Below are positions 1-6,974 of a stretch of DNA of 27,307 bases, piece by piece. A program made the translations under genes and the position numbers. The stretch spans positions 1-27,307 of the forward strand of contig JAZDLO010000217.1 of the NCBI GenBank assembly GCA_043801935.1. Direction: 5' to 3'. Numbering within the stretch: the first letter of the stretch is position 1; the number at the start of each line of letters is the position of its first letter. The notes beneath the pieces are model-generated. The model saw nothing but the letters and a program-made list of their open reading frames with translations. It ran no database searches and was not told where the DNA came from. The stretch is from JAZDLO01 sp043801935 (GTDB lineage: Bacteria; Actinomycetota; Thermoleophilia; RBG-16-64-13).

Positions 1-1278
1 GGGTGCGAGTGGTGGGGCAACGAGCACGAGATGGCTCCCCGGGAGGACCAGTTCGTCCACTATGAGTACCCGGCCGAGGGTTGCTCTAAGATCCACATGG
101 TCTGGACCGACTCCCCGTGCTTCATGACCTGCTGGAACGACGGTAACAGCTTCGTGCGCGCTATGCGCCACCCCGATATCGAGTTCGTCCTCGCCCAGCA
201 CCCTTGGCTCGAGAACGACTGCCTGCTGGCTGACGTGATCCTGCCCGTCAGTAGTAAGCTCGAGGAGTACGACATCAACAGCGACCTCTACAGCGGCCAG
301 TCGATCTTGGTCTTTCCCGAAGAACGGTGCGTGGAGCCCCTGGGAGAGGCGTTCAGCGACTACGAGATCGTGTGCAAGATCGCCGAGCGACTGGGGCTTC
401 TGGAGGAGTACACCGGGGGCAGGTCCATCGACGATCTCAGGCGCCTCGGGTACGAGACTTCCGGGGTGCAGGATCTGGTCACCTGGGAGGAACTGAACGA
501 GAGAGGCTACTTCCCGGTCCCCACGGACCCGGAGTGGGAAAAGGTGCCCGCCGGCCTCATCGACTTCTACCATGATCCCGAGGGACACCCACTCAGCACT
601 CCCACGGGCAAGATCGAGTTCTACTCCACCGGTCTGGCGGAGCATTTTCCCGACGACGAGGAGCGACCGCCGGTGCCGAAGTGGGTCCCGTCCGGCACGA
701 CCCACCAGGAAACACTTGGCACCGAGCGGGCCAAGGAATACCCGCTCCTGGTGGTGTCCAACCACCCCCGCTGGGCGGTACACGCCCAACACGACGACAT
801 CAGCTGGCTTCGGGAGATAAGCACCTGCAAGTCTATGGGTCCGGACGGCTACCAGTACCAGCCGCTATGGATCAATCCCCGGGATGCCGCCGAGAGGGGC
901 GTCCAGAGCGGGGACGTGGTCGCCATCTTCAACGAGCGCGGGACCGTCCTGGCCGGAGCCTACGTGACCGAGCGGATCGTGCCCGGGGCGGTGAGCATGG
1001 ACCATGGGGCCAAGTACGACCCCATCGTCCCGGATGAGATCGACCGGGGAGGCAACATCAACGCCATCGTGCCCGGCAACACCACCTCGAAGAACGCGGT
1101 CGGCATGGTGGTGAGCGGCTTCCTGGCCCAGGTCGAGAAGGCCGACCTGGAGGGCCTCAGGTCGAAGTACCCCGAGGCCTTCGCGCGGCCCTTCCACAGC
1201 AGCGCCGGACCGGATCTGGCGGCCTGGTTGGTGGACGAGCGACCGCCGCGCGCAGCCACGGACCCTGCGGAGAACTGA
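1..1278 (+). CDS. Molybdopterin oxidoreductase, transhydroxylase (AthL)-like large subunit, 3' part
   Basis: This is the C-terminal 425 residues of a DMSO-reductase-family catalytic subunit. The frame is open from base 1, so the ATG at 31 is internal and the gene starts outside the window. Visible are the domain with ADVILPVSSKLEEYD typical of bis-MGD enzymes, then the C-terminal beta-barrel domain starting near NHPRWAVHAQHDDISWLREI and continuing through WINPRDAAERGVQSGDVVAIFNERGTV. From memory, the HDDI.WLREI stretch and the barrel most resemble the large subunit of pyrogallol-phloroglucinol transhydroxylase and related uncharacterised molybdoenzymes; other members of the family remain possible. 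The iron-sulfur partner subunit and the N-terminal Mo-ligand region are not in view. The stop lies only 8 nt before the hisD start, so the two may share a transcript although no metabolic link is evident. Family placement is secure, substrate is not. Confidence 0.85.
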   Translation, partial: GCEWWGNEHEMAPREDQFVHYEYPAEGCSKIHMVWTDSPCFMTCWNDGNSFVRAMRHPDIEFVLAQHPWLENDCLLADVILPVSSKLEEYDINSDLYSGQSILVFPEERCVEPLGEAFSDYEIVCKIAERLGLLEEYTGGRSIDDLRRLGYETSGVQDLVTWEELNERGYFPVPTDPEWEKVPAGLIDFYHDPEGHPLSTPTGKIEFYSTGLAEHFPDDEERPPVPKWVPSGTTHQETLGTERAKEYPLLVVSNHPRWAVHAQHDDISWLREISTCKSMGPDGYQYQPLWINPRDAAERGVQSGDVVAIFNERGTVLAGAYVTERIVPGAVSMDHGAKYDPIVPDEIDRGGNINAIVPGNTTSKNAVGMVVSGFLAQVEKADLEGLRSKYPEAFARPFHSSAGPDLAAWLVDERPPRAATDPAEN

Positions 1279-1286
1279 GCCTCGAC

Positions 1287-2633
1287 GTGAGGATCAAAGC
1301 GCTCAGCTTGGCCGCCGTGTCGTCTGAGGTCGCGGCGCTCCGGCCCCCGGAGTCCTCCAGCCAGGAGGTCGCCGACGTGGTGGCCGGGCTGCTCGCGGAT
1401 GTCCGCGCCCGCGGTGACGCGGCTGTGGTCGAAGCGACGGCTCGATTGGACTGGGAGGGGGTCAGCGCAGCCGCGCTACCCGTGACTGCGGACGATATCG
1501 AGGCTGCGTACCGGGAGGCCGACCCTCAGCTCGTCGCTGCGCTGCAGACGGCCCGCGACAACAGCGTCTTCTTCCACCGGCACGAACTGATGCCGGACTG
1601 GGAAGACGAGGGCGCCCAAGGCCAGAGACTGGGCATCCGCCATCTGCCCGTGGCGTGCGCCGGCCTATACGTTCCCGGCGGATCAGGCTCGTACGCCTCC
1701 ACGGTGATCATGAACGCCGTGCCGGCCTTGGTCGCGGGGGTGAAGGAGCTGATTGTCTGCACTCCACCCGGCCGTGATGGGAACGTCAACCCCTCGGTGC
1801 TGGCTGCCGTCCGGCTGATGGGAATACGGCGAGTGTTCCGGGTCGGCGGGGCCCAGGCCATCGCGGCCATGGCGTATGGGACGGAGACCATTCCCCGAGT
1901 AGACGTGATCTGTGGGCCCGGCAATGCCTACGTGATGGAAGCCAAGCGCCAGGCATATGGCGCGGTGGGCATAGACAGTCTGGCCGGTCCCAGCGAGGTG
2001 CTGGTGGTGGCCGATCGCACTGCCCATCCGGCCTGGATCGCGGCCGATATGCTGGCCCAGGAGGAGCATGGGAGCGGAGCACAGGCGGTACTGATGGCGG
2101 AGTCGCAGGACCTTTGTGTCGAAGTCGAGGACTCGGTACGGCGGCTCCGCGAGGCTCGTGCCCCGGTCGCCGACGCGGGCGCGGATGAGCCGGCGGGCGT
2201 CGGTGGGCCGGTCGCCGCCGACGCGGGCGAACCCCGGCTGTGGGCGTTCTATCCTGCCGCGGGCGAGGACTTCTTGGGACTCGCCGCTGCTGTGGTCGAC
2301 TCCTACGCCCCCGAGCACCTGGAGATACAGGTGGCCGATGCGCGCGGTTTTGTCCGCCGAGTGCACTCGGCCGGAGCCATCTTCATCGGCCACGGTACAC
2401 CCACCGCTTTCGGCGACTACATCGCAGGCAGCAATCACGTGCTTCCCACCGGGGGCTCGGCTCGTTTTTCTTCGCCCCTGTCGGTGGACACGTTCATGCG
2501 CAAGTCCAGCTTCGTGGAGATGCCGCCTGAGGCGGTCAAGGCCCTCACCCCCCATCTGGCCAAGGTGGCCGACAGCGAGGGTTTCGCCTTTCACCGCATC
2601 TCGGCCGAGCTGCGCGCGGCGGGGACGGACTGA
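1287..2633 (+). CDS. hisD: Histidinol dehydrogenase
   Basis: HisD catalyses the last two NAD-dependent oxidations of histidine synthesis, histidinol to histidine. The 448-residue frame contains the family blocks GLYVPGGSGSYASTVIMN, VGGAQAIAAMAYGTE, VDVICGPGN, GIDSLAGPSEVLV, the zinc/catalytic AQEEHGSGAQ, the APEHLE motif carrying the catalytic Glu-His pair, and AFGDYIAGSNHVLPTGG. The GTG at 1287 is 8 nt after the preceding stop. Between AQEEHGSGAQ and APEHLE the sequence is unusual: an Ala/Gly/Asp-rich run near residues 290-314 replaces the helix seen in typical HisD, and its DNA contains an imperfect duplication and a short inverted repeat. All recognised catalytic motifs remain, so I expect an active enzyme. 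The usual downstream neighbour hisC is missing. Confidence 0.96.
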   Translation: MRIKALSLAAVSSEVAALRPPESSSQEVADVVAGLLADVRARGDAAVVEATARLDWEGVSAAALPVTADDIEAAYREADPQLVAALQTARDNSVFFHRHELMPDWEDEGAQGQRLGIRHLPVACAGLYVPGGSGSYASTVIMNAVPALVAGVKELIVCTPPGRDGNVNPSVLAAVRLMGIRRVFRVGGAQAIAAMAYGTETIPRVDVICGPGNAYVMEAKRQAYGAVGIDSLAGPSEVLVVADRTAHPAWIAADMLAQEEHGSGAQAVLMAESQDLCVEVEDSVRRLREARAPVADAGADEPAGVGGPVAADAGEPRLWAFYPAAGEDFLGLAAAVVDSYAPEHLEIQVADARGFVRRVHSAGAIFIGHGTPTAFGDYIAGSNHVLPTGGSARFSSPLSVDTFMRKSSFVEMPPEAVKALTPHLAKVADSEGFAFHRISAELRAAGTD

Positions 2634-2700
2634 CGCCTCCGGCTCTGACGCCACGGCGCCTCCGGTTCTGACGCCGCGACGCCTCCGGCTCGTCTGACCT
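2632..2700. repeat. Three short GC-rich direct repeats after hisD
   Basis: The hisD-hisB gap begins with three imperfect copies of a unit like GACGCCTCCGGCTCTGACGCC, spaced about 22-24 nt, starting near 2632, 2655 and 2678. The first copy overlaps the hisD stop. No coding function is apparent. The rest of the gap, to 2796, holds nothing I recognise except the hisB ribosome-binding site. Confidence 0.6.
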
Positions 2701-2796
2701 CTGTGCTATCCTCCTGGCGTCGCTTCGCAGCCCGGCTTCCCGCTCGGCAAAGAGGGCGGCCACCAGGTTTCGCCCCATCCAACCACGGAGGAGACA

Positions 2797-3420
2797 GTGC
2801 AGCCTGATAGCTCCATGCGGCCCGTCGATCCAGGCGCGCGGGTGGCCACGATAGAGAGAGAGACCCGCGAGACCAAAGTCGCGGTCACGCTGGGCCTCGA
2901 CGGCTCAGGCCGGGCGACGATCGCCACCGGGCTTGGCTTTTTCGACCACATGCTGGAGCTCCTGGCAGGCCACGGCCTGCTCGACGTGAGGGTCGAAGCC
3001 AGTGGCGACCTGCGAACGGGTGGGCACCACACTGTGGAAGACGTGGGCATCTGTCTGGGTCAGGCTCTTCTGAAAGCGGTGGGGGATAAGAAGGGGATCA
3101 CTCGCTATGGGAGCATGCTCGTCCCCATGGACGAATCCCTGGTCCTGGTAGCTCTCGACCTGAGTGGCCGCCCCTATTTCGCGTACGAGGGCGGTCCGGT
3201 GGGGGAGAGCATCGCAGGGTTCGATGCCGGCTTGGTGGCGGAGTTCTTCCGGGCCCTCGTCAACAACGCCCGCATGACCATGCACGTGCGCGTGCTCTCC
3301 CGCGGCGACGCCCATCACACTATCGAAGCGGTGTTCAAGGCTTTCGGCAAAGCCTTACGGCAGGCCGTCACCCCCGATTCGCGGGCGACCGGCGTCCCCT
3401 CCACCAAAGGGGTCTTGTGA
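2797..3420 (+). CDS. hisB: Imidazoleglycerol-phosphate dehydratase
   Basis: HisB removes water from imidazole glycerol phosphate to give imidazole acetol phosphate. The 207-residue monofunctional form carries the metal-binding signatures GFFDHMLELLAGHG, GGHHTVEDVGI and, near the C-terminus, DAHHTIEAVFKAFGKALRQA. It lacks the histidinol-phosphatase domain of the enterobacterial bifunctional protein. The GTG at 2797 is preceded by a good ribosome-binding site (CGGAGGAGA, 2786-2794). A second start, ATG at 2815, is possible. The stop overlaps the hisH start by 4 nt (GTGA), which indicates translational coupling. Confidence 0.97.
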   Translation: MQPDSSMRPVDPGARVATIERETRETKVAVTLGLDGSGRATIATGLGFFDHMLELLAGHGLLDVRVEASGDLRTGGHHTVEDVGICLGQALLKAVGDKKGITRYGSMLVPMDESLVLVALDLSGRPYFAYEGGPVGESIAGFDAGLVAEFFRALVNNARMTMHVRVLSRGDAHHTIEAVFKAFGKALRQAVTPDSRATGVPSTKGVL

Positions 3421-4061
3421 TCGGGTCGGGGCCTCTCTACATCGTGGACTACGGCTCGGGAAACCTGCGCTCGGTACAAAAAGCTTTCGAACACGTGGGC
3501 GTGAACGCTCTCGTGGGCTCCGACCCGCGGGCGATGGCAGACGCCGCCGGCCTGGTGCTGCCCGGGGTGGGCGCTTTCGGCGCGGCCATGACTCAACTGG
3601 AGGACAAGGGTCTGGTGGAGCCTCTCCTTGACCGGATCAAGGCCGGAGTACCGTTCTTGGGTGTCTGTCTGGGTCTCCAACTGTTGTTCGAGAGTAGCGA
3701 AGAAGACCCGGGGATCCCCGGACTGGGTTTGGTGCGTGGTGACGTGCGCGCGCTTCCGCCCACGGTCAAGGTGCCCCATATCGGCTGGAACCAGGTGGAG
3801 ACCTTCTCCGGCTCCGATCTCATGGACGGTATTCCGGACGGATCGGCCTTCTACTTCGTCCATGGGTACGCGGTGGTCCCTCGCTCCCCAGGAGACGTCC
3901 TGGCCATGACCGACTACGACGGCGTGACATTCGTGTCGGCCGTCGAGGTCGGCAACATAGCGGCCGTGCAGTTCCACCCGGAGAAGTCGAGCACTCTTGG
4001 CCTGCGCTTCTATCGTAATTTCGCCCGTCGAGCGGGGTTGGCGGCCGCCGAATGCGACTGA
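3417..4061 (+). CDS. hisH: Imidazole glycerol phosphate synthase, glutamine amidotransferase subunit
   Basis: HisH hydrolyses glutamine and channels ammonia to HisF, which forms imidazole glycerol phosphate and AICAR. The 214-residue protein has the class I amidotransferase triad: the nucleophile Cys84 in GVCLGLQLLFE, and His187 and Glu189 in QFHPEKSS. DYGSGNLRSVQKA at the N-terminus and VPHIGWNQ in the middle are typical HisH signatures. The GTG start overlaps the hisB stop, and the 3' end overlaps hisA by 10 nt. The partner hisF lies two genes downstream. Confidence 0.97.
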   Translation: MIGSGPLYIVDYGSGNLRSVQKAFEHVGVNALVGSDPRAMADAAGLVLPGVGAFGAAMTQLEDKGLVEPLLDRIKAGVPFLGVCLGLQLLFESSEEDPGIPGLGLVRGDVRALPPTVKVPHIGWNQVETFSGSDLMDGIPDGSAFYFVHGYAVVPRSPGDVLAMTDYDGVTFVSAVEVGNIAAVQFHPEKSSTLGLRFYRNFARRAGLAAAECD

Positions 4062-4873
4062 TCCCGGCTATCGATATCCAAGGAGGCCGATGCGTCCGCC
4101 TGCGCCGGGGCGATTTCGCCGACGAGACGGTGTTCGGCGACGACCCTGTGGCTATGGCCGAGCACTGGCTTCAGGAGGGCGCGCGGTTCCTCCACGTGGT
4201 CGACCTGGACGGGGCTCGAGAGGGGGCGCCCCGCAATTTCCAGCTCGTGCAGGCCATCGCCGAGGCTGTGCCGATCCCGGTGGAAGTCGGGGGCGGCATC
4301 CGGACCCGAGCCACCCTTGAGCTGATTGCCAAAAGCCGGGTGGCCAAAGCGGTCATAGGGACCAGCGCCGTAGAAGACGAAGCCTTCCTTGAACGGGCCC
4401 TGGCCGTGCTTGGGCCGGATCGGGTCGTTGTGGCGGTGGACGCCGAGCACGGCTTTGTCAAGACAAAGGGCTGGCAGGAGCGGAGCGACGTCCAGGCCCT
4501 GGAGCTGGTGCATCGCCTGGAGGGAAAAGGCGTGTCCGAGATCCTCTACACCGACATCAGCCGGGACGGCATGATGCAGAGCATGAACCTGGACGGCATC
4601 CGTGAGCTGGCGGAGAACAGCCGGCCGGAGATCATCGCCTCTGGGGGCGTTAGCAGCCTGGACGATCTGCGGGCTCTTCTGGCGCTCAAGCCGCTTGGCG
4701 TCACCGGCGTGATCGCCGGACGGGCGCTGTACGAGGGGCGCTTCACCGTCGCGGAGGCGTTGGCGGTATTGGACGTGGCACCGAGCGGCGGCGGGGAGCC
4801 CGGATTGGCCGGGAGGACAGGTGCCGGCGCCGGGCGCGGTGGCCGCTCAGACGAGCCGCTAGGGGACGGCTGA
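4052..4873 (+). CDS. hisA: ProFAR isomerase
   Basis: HisA is a (beta/alpha)8 barrel isomerase converting ProFAR to PRFAR. The two catalytic aspartates are visible, Asp8 in PAIDIQGGRCVRL and Asp130 in VVVAVDAEHG, with the phosphate-binding ends VEVGGGIRT and IASGGVSS/GVIAGRALYEG. The protein is 273 residues, longer than the usual 240 or so, because of a Gly/Ala/Arg-rich tail from about residue 245 that looks disordered. Some actinobacteria use the dual-function PriA in tryptophan as well as histidine synthesis; sequence reading alone does not exclude that here. The start overlaps the hisH stop by 10 nt and the end overlaps hisF by 1 nt. Confidence 0.95.
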   Translation: MRLIPAIDIQGGRCVRLRRGDFADETVFGDDPVAMAEHWLQEGARFLHVVDLDGAREGAPRNFQLVQAIAEAVPIPVEVGGGIRTRATLELIAKSRVAKAVIGTSAVEDEAFLERALAVLGPDRVVVAVDAEHGFVKTKGWQERSDVQALELVHRLEGKGVSEILYTDISRDGMMQSMNLDGIRELAENSRPEIIASGGVSSLDDLRALLALKPLGVTGVIAGRALYEGRFTVAEALAVLDVAPSGGGEPGLAGRTGAGAGRGGRSDEPLGDG

Positions 4874-5631
4874 TGCTGCTCAAACGTATCATCCCGTGCT
4901 TGGACGTCGACAAAGGCCGGGTGGTCAAAGGCACCAACTTCGTCGATATCCGCGATGCCGGTGATCCGGTGGAGTTGGCCTCGCGCTACGATCGCGAAGG
5001 AGCCGACGAGGTGGTCTTCCTCGACATCACCGCCTCCCACGAGAGCCGCGACACGATCGTGGAACTGGCCCGACACTGTGCGGAGGAGCTGTTCATCCCC
5101 TTCACCATCGGGGGTGGCATCCGCAGCGAAGACGACGTGAGGGCGGTCCTAGGGGCCGGAGCGGACAAGGTCTCGCTCAACTCAGCGGCCATCCGTGACC
5201 CCGCTCTCATCACCGCGTGCGCGCGCCGGTTCGGGTCCCAATGCGTGGTCATCGCCATCGACGCCAAGCGGGTGGCCCCCGCCCGCTGGGAGGCGTACCT
5301 GAACGGCGGACGTATCCCTACCGGGCTGGACGCGGTGGAGTGGGCGGCGCGGGTCGTTTCTTTGGGCGCCGGCGAGATCCTTCTCACTTCCATGGACAGG
5401 GACGGCACCAAGGACGGGTACGATCTGGATCTGACACGGGCCGTGGCCGAGACCGTGAACGTACCGGTCATCGCGAGCGGGGGGGCGGGGACGCTCGATC
5501 ACCTGGTGGAGGTCGTCCGCGACGGCAAAGCCGACGCAGTGCTGGCCGCCTCGATCTTCCACTACGGCGAATTCACCATCCACGGGGCGAAGGAACACAT
5601 GTCCGCTCAAGGGATCCCGGTCCGGCTGTGA
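4873..5631 (+). CDS. hisF: Imidazole glycerol phosphate synthase, cyclase subunit
   Basis: HisF is the cyclase partner of HisH. The 252-residue barrel carries the catalytic Asp11 (IIPCLDVDKGRVVKG) and Asp130 (CVVIAIDAKRV), plus the phosphate-binding sites PFTIGGGIRSEDD and IASGGAGTLDH. Length is normal. The ATG overlaps the hisA TGA (TGATG), so hisB-hisH-hisA-hisF form one tightly coupled unit. This is the last his gene in the cluster; hisI and hisE do not follow. Confidence 0.97.
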   Translation: MLLKRIIPCLDVDKGRVVKGTNFVDIRDAGDPVELASRYDREGADEVVFLDITASHESRDTIVELARHCAEELFIPFTIGGGIRSEDDVRAVLGAGADKVSLNSAAIRDPALITACARRFGSQCVVIAIDAKRVAPARWEAYLNGGRIPTGLDAVEWAARVVSLGAGEILLTSMDRDGTKDGYDLDLTRAVAETVNVPVIASGGAGTLDHLVEVVRDGKADAVLAASIFHYGEFTIHGAKEHMSAQGIPVRL

Positions 5632-5641
5632 CGGGTACAGA

Positions 5642-5663
5642 GGCGGCCGCGCGGCGCGCCGCC
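5642..5663 (+). terminator. Possible GC-rich hairpin after hisF
   Basis: GGCGGC at 5642-5647 pairs with GCCGCC at 5658-5663 around a 10-nt GC-rich loop, just after the hisF stop. No T tract follows, so this is only a weak terminator candidate. Confidence 0.3.
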
Positions 5664-5715
5664 CGGGCTGGTTGGTGGGCCTTTCACTTCATATCTTGAT
5701 AGAATCAGCACCCGT

Positions 5716-6882
5716 ATGAGCACTTTCCGGACACCGGAAGCGCGCAGGAGGCGGATCGGGAGATGGGTCTCCCCGTCTTTCGTACTCTCCCTGCTGCTCA
5801 TCTTTCTTGTCGCTCTTCCCCTCTTCTCTCCTGCCTTGGGGTCCACCCTCTCGCAGAAACAGGCGGAGCTGAACGAAGCTTCGGCCCGACTGGGTCGTTT
5901 GCAGGATTCCCTCAACGAACTGGCCGCCAAGTACGGCAAGGCCGAGGCCCGACTGGCACAGATCGATGATGCGATCTCCCTGGCGGAGAACGACATCGCT
6001 CGTTCGAAGAAGGATCTGGGAATCGCCCAGGCGCAGTTGGCCGAGAGATTGGTCAATCTCTACAAGCAGAACCATTCATCGACTCCACGCTATCTGGAGG
6101 TCTTGTTCGTGGAGGATGATTTCACCACTGTTCTACAGCGGTTCTCTCTTCTCGGCAAGCTGGCCGATCGGGATCAGGAGCTTTTCTCCCAGGTTCAGAA
6201 CCACCTGGAGAAGTCAGAGGCCCTCGAAGCCACACTGAGCGAGAAGAAAGCGGCGCAGGATGCGCAGATGGAGGAGTTGACAGCCCTCCAGGCCGAGATG
6301 GACGGGAAGATGAAATCCTCCGCCGTCGAATACCGCCGTCTGAAGAACCAGGTGGCGGCATTGAAGGAAGCCGCGCGCAAAGCCGCCGAAGCCGCCGCAG
6401 CCAAGGCGGCTGCCGCCAAGGCCGCCGCAGCCAAGGCGGCCAAGAGCAGCAAGACAGGCGGGACGGTCCAGTCGGGGTCGTTCGTCTTCCCGATCGATGG
6501 GCCGCACAGCTACGCGAACACGTGGGGCGCCCCCCGGTCGGGCGGGCGCAGCCACAAGGGCACCGACATCATGGCCTCAAAGGGCACGCCGGCGGTGGCG
6601 TGTGTCAGCGGGACCATAGCCCGCGCGAATCCGCGCGACAGCGGACTGGGAGGCATCAGCATCTGGCTCCGGGGCAAGAGCGGCACTAGCTACTACTACG
6701 CCCACCTGGATGGCCTGGCCTCCGGCATCCGGGCGGGAGCGTCGGTGTCAGCCGGCCAGGTGATCGGTTGGGTGGGAGATACCGGCAACGCCGCGGGCGG
6801 AGCCTACCATCTCCACTTCGAGATCCATCCGGGGGGTGGAGCGGCCGTCAATCCCTACGCCACCCTGAGGGCGGCCGACTAG
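5716..6882 (+). CDS. Secreted coiled-coil M23 metallopeptidase (EnvC/NlpD type)
   Basis: This 388-residue protein is built like cell-wall hydrolases or their activators. Residues 1-42 form a basic N-terminus and hydrophobic export segment ending near FSPALGS. Residues about 45-225 are a long coiled coil. An Ala/Lys linker follows near 215-245, encoded partly by a 20-nt exact repeat. The C-terminal M23 domain keeps the zinc and catalytic residues: His280 and Asp284 in HKGTD and the HLH pair His365/His367 in YHLHFEIHPGG. It should therefore cut peptidoglycan cross-bridges rather than act as a degenerate activator. ATG 5716 is chosen because the export signal begins there; the ribosome-binding site is weak. 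It is alone in its transcription unit, convergent with the next gene. Confidence 0.9.
   Translation: MSTFRTPEARRRRIGRWVSPSFVLSLLLIFLVALPLFSPALGSTLSQKQAELNEASARLGRLQDSLNELAAKYGKAEARLAQIDDAISLAENDIARSKKDLGIAQAQLAERLVNLYKQNHSSTPRYLEVLFVEDDFTTVLQRFSLLGKLADRDQELFSQVQNHLEKSEALEATLSEKKAAQDAQMEELTALQAEMDGKMKSSAVEYRRLKNQVAALKEAARKAAEAAAAKAAAAKAAAAKAAKSSKTGGTVQSGSFVFPIDGPHSYANTWGAPRSGGRSHKGTDIMASKGTPAVACVSGTIARANPRDSGLGGISIWLRGKSGTSYYYAHLDGLASGIRAGASVSAGQVIGWVGDTGNAAGGAYHLHFEIHPGGGAAVNPYATLRAAD
6391..6440 (+). repeat. Exact 20-nt repeat coding the Ala/Lys linker
   Basis: GCCGCCGCAGCCAAGGCGGC occurs at 6391-6410 and again at 6421-6440, a 30-nt period inside the peptidase gene. It encodes an AAKAAAAK-type linker and is probably prone to slippage and length change. 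Confidence 0.8.
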
Positions 6883-6911
6883 GCCCAGGGCAGCCGATTG
6901 ACTCGGCGCAC

Positions 6912-6938
6912 GATCGACCGGCCTCAGAGAGGTCGATC
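6912..6938. terminator. Probable bidirectional terminator between convergent genes
   Basis: GATCGACC at 6912-6919 and GGTCGATC at 6931-6938 form a perfect 8-bp stem with an 11-nt loop, placed between the convergent M23 peptidase and PEP/pyruvate-binding genes. There is no clear T tract on either side. Confidence 0.55.
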
Positions 6939-6974
6939 AGCCTCACACACGTCGACGAACTCGCCGGCCCCCTG

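Noticed and set aside
1683..2654. 323-codon minus-strand open frame antisense to hisD
   Set aside because: Shadow frame; hisD motifs are continuous on the plus strand.
2632..2700. Possible CRISPR array
   Set aside because: The three repeats are imperfect, nearly contiguous and lack unique spacers; no cas genes are present.
5672..5705. Promoter for the M23 peptidase (TTGGTG ... TAGAAT)
   Set aside because: The spacer is 22 nt and no better -35 exists, so the match is too weak to annotate.
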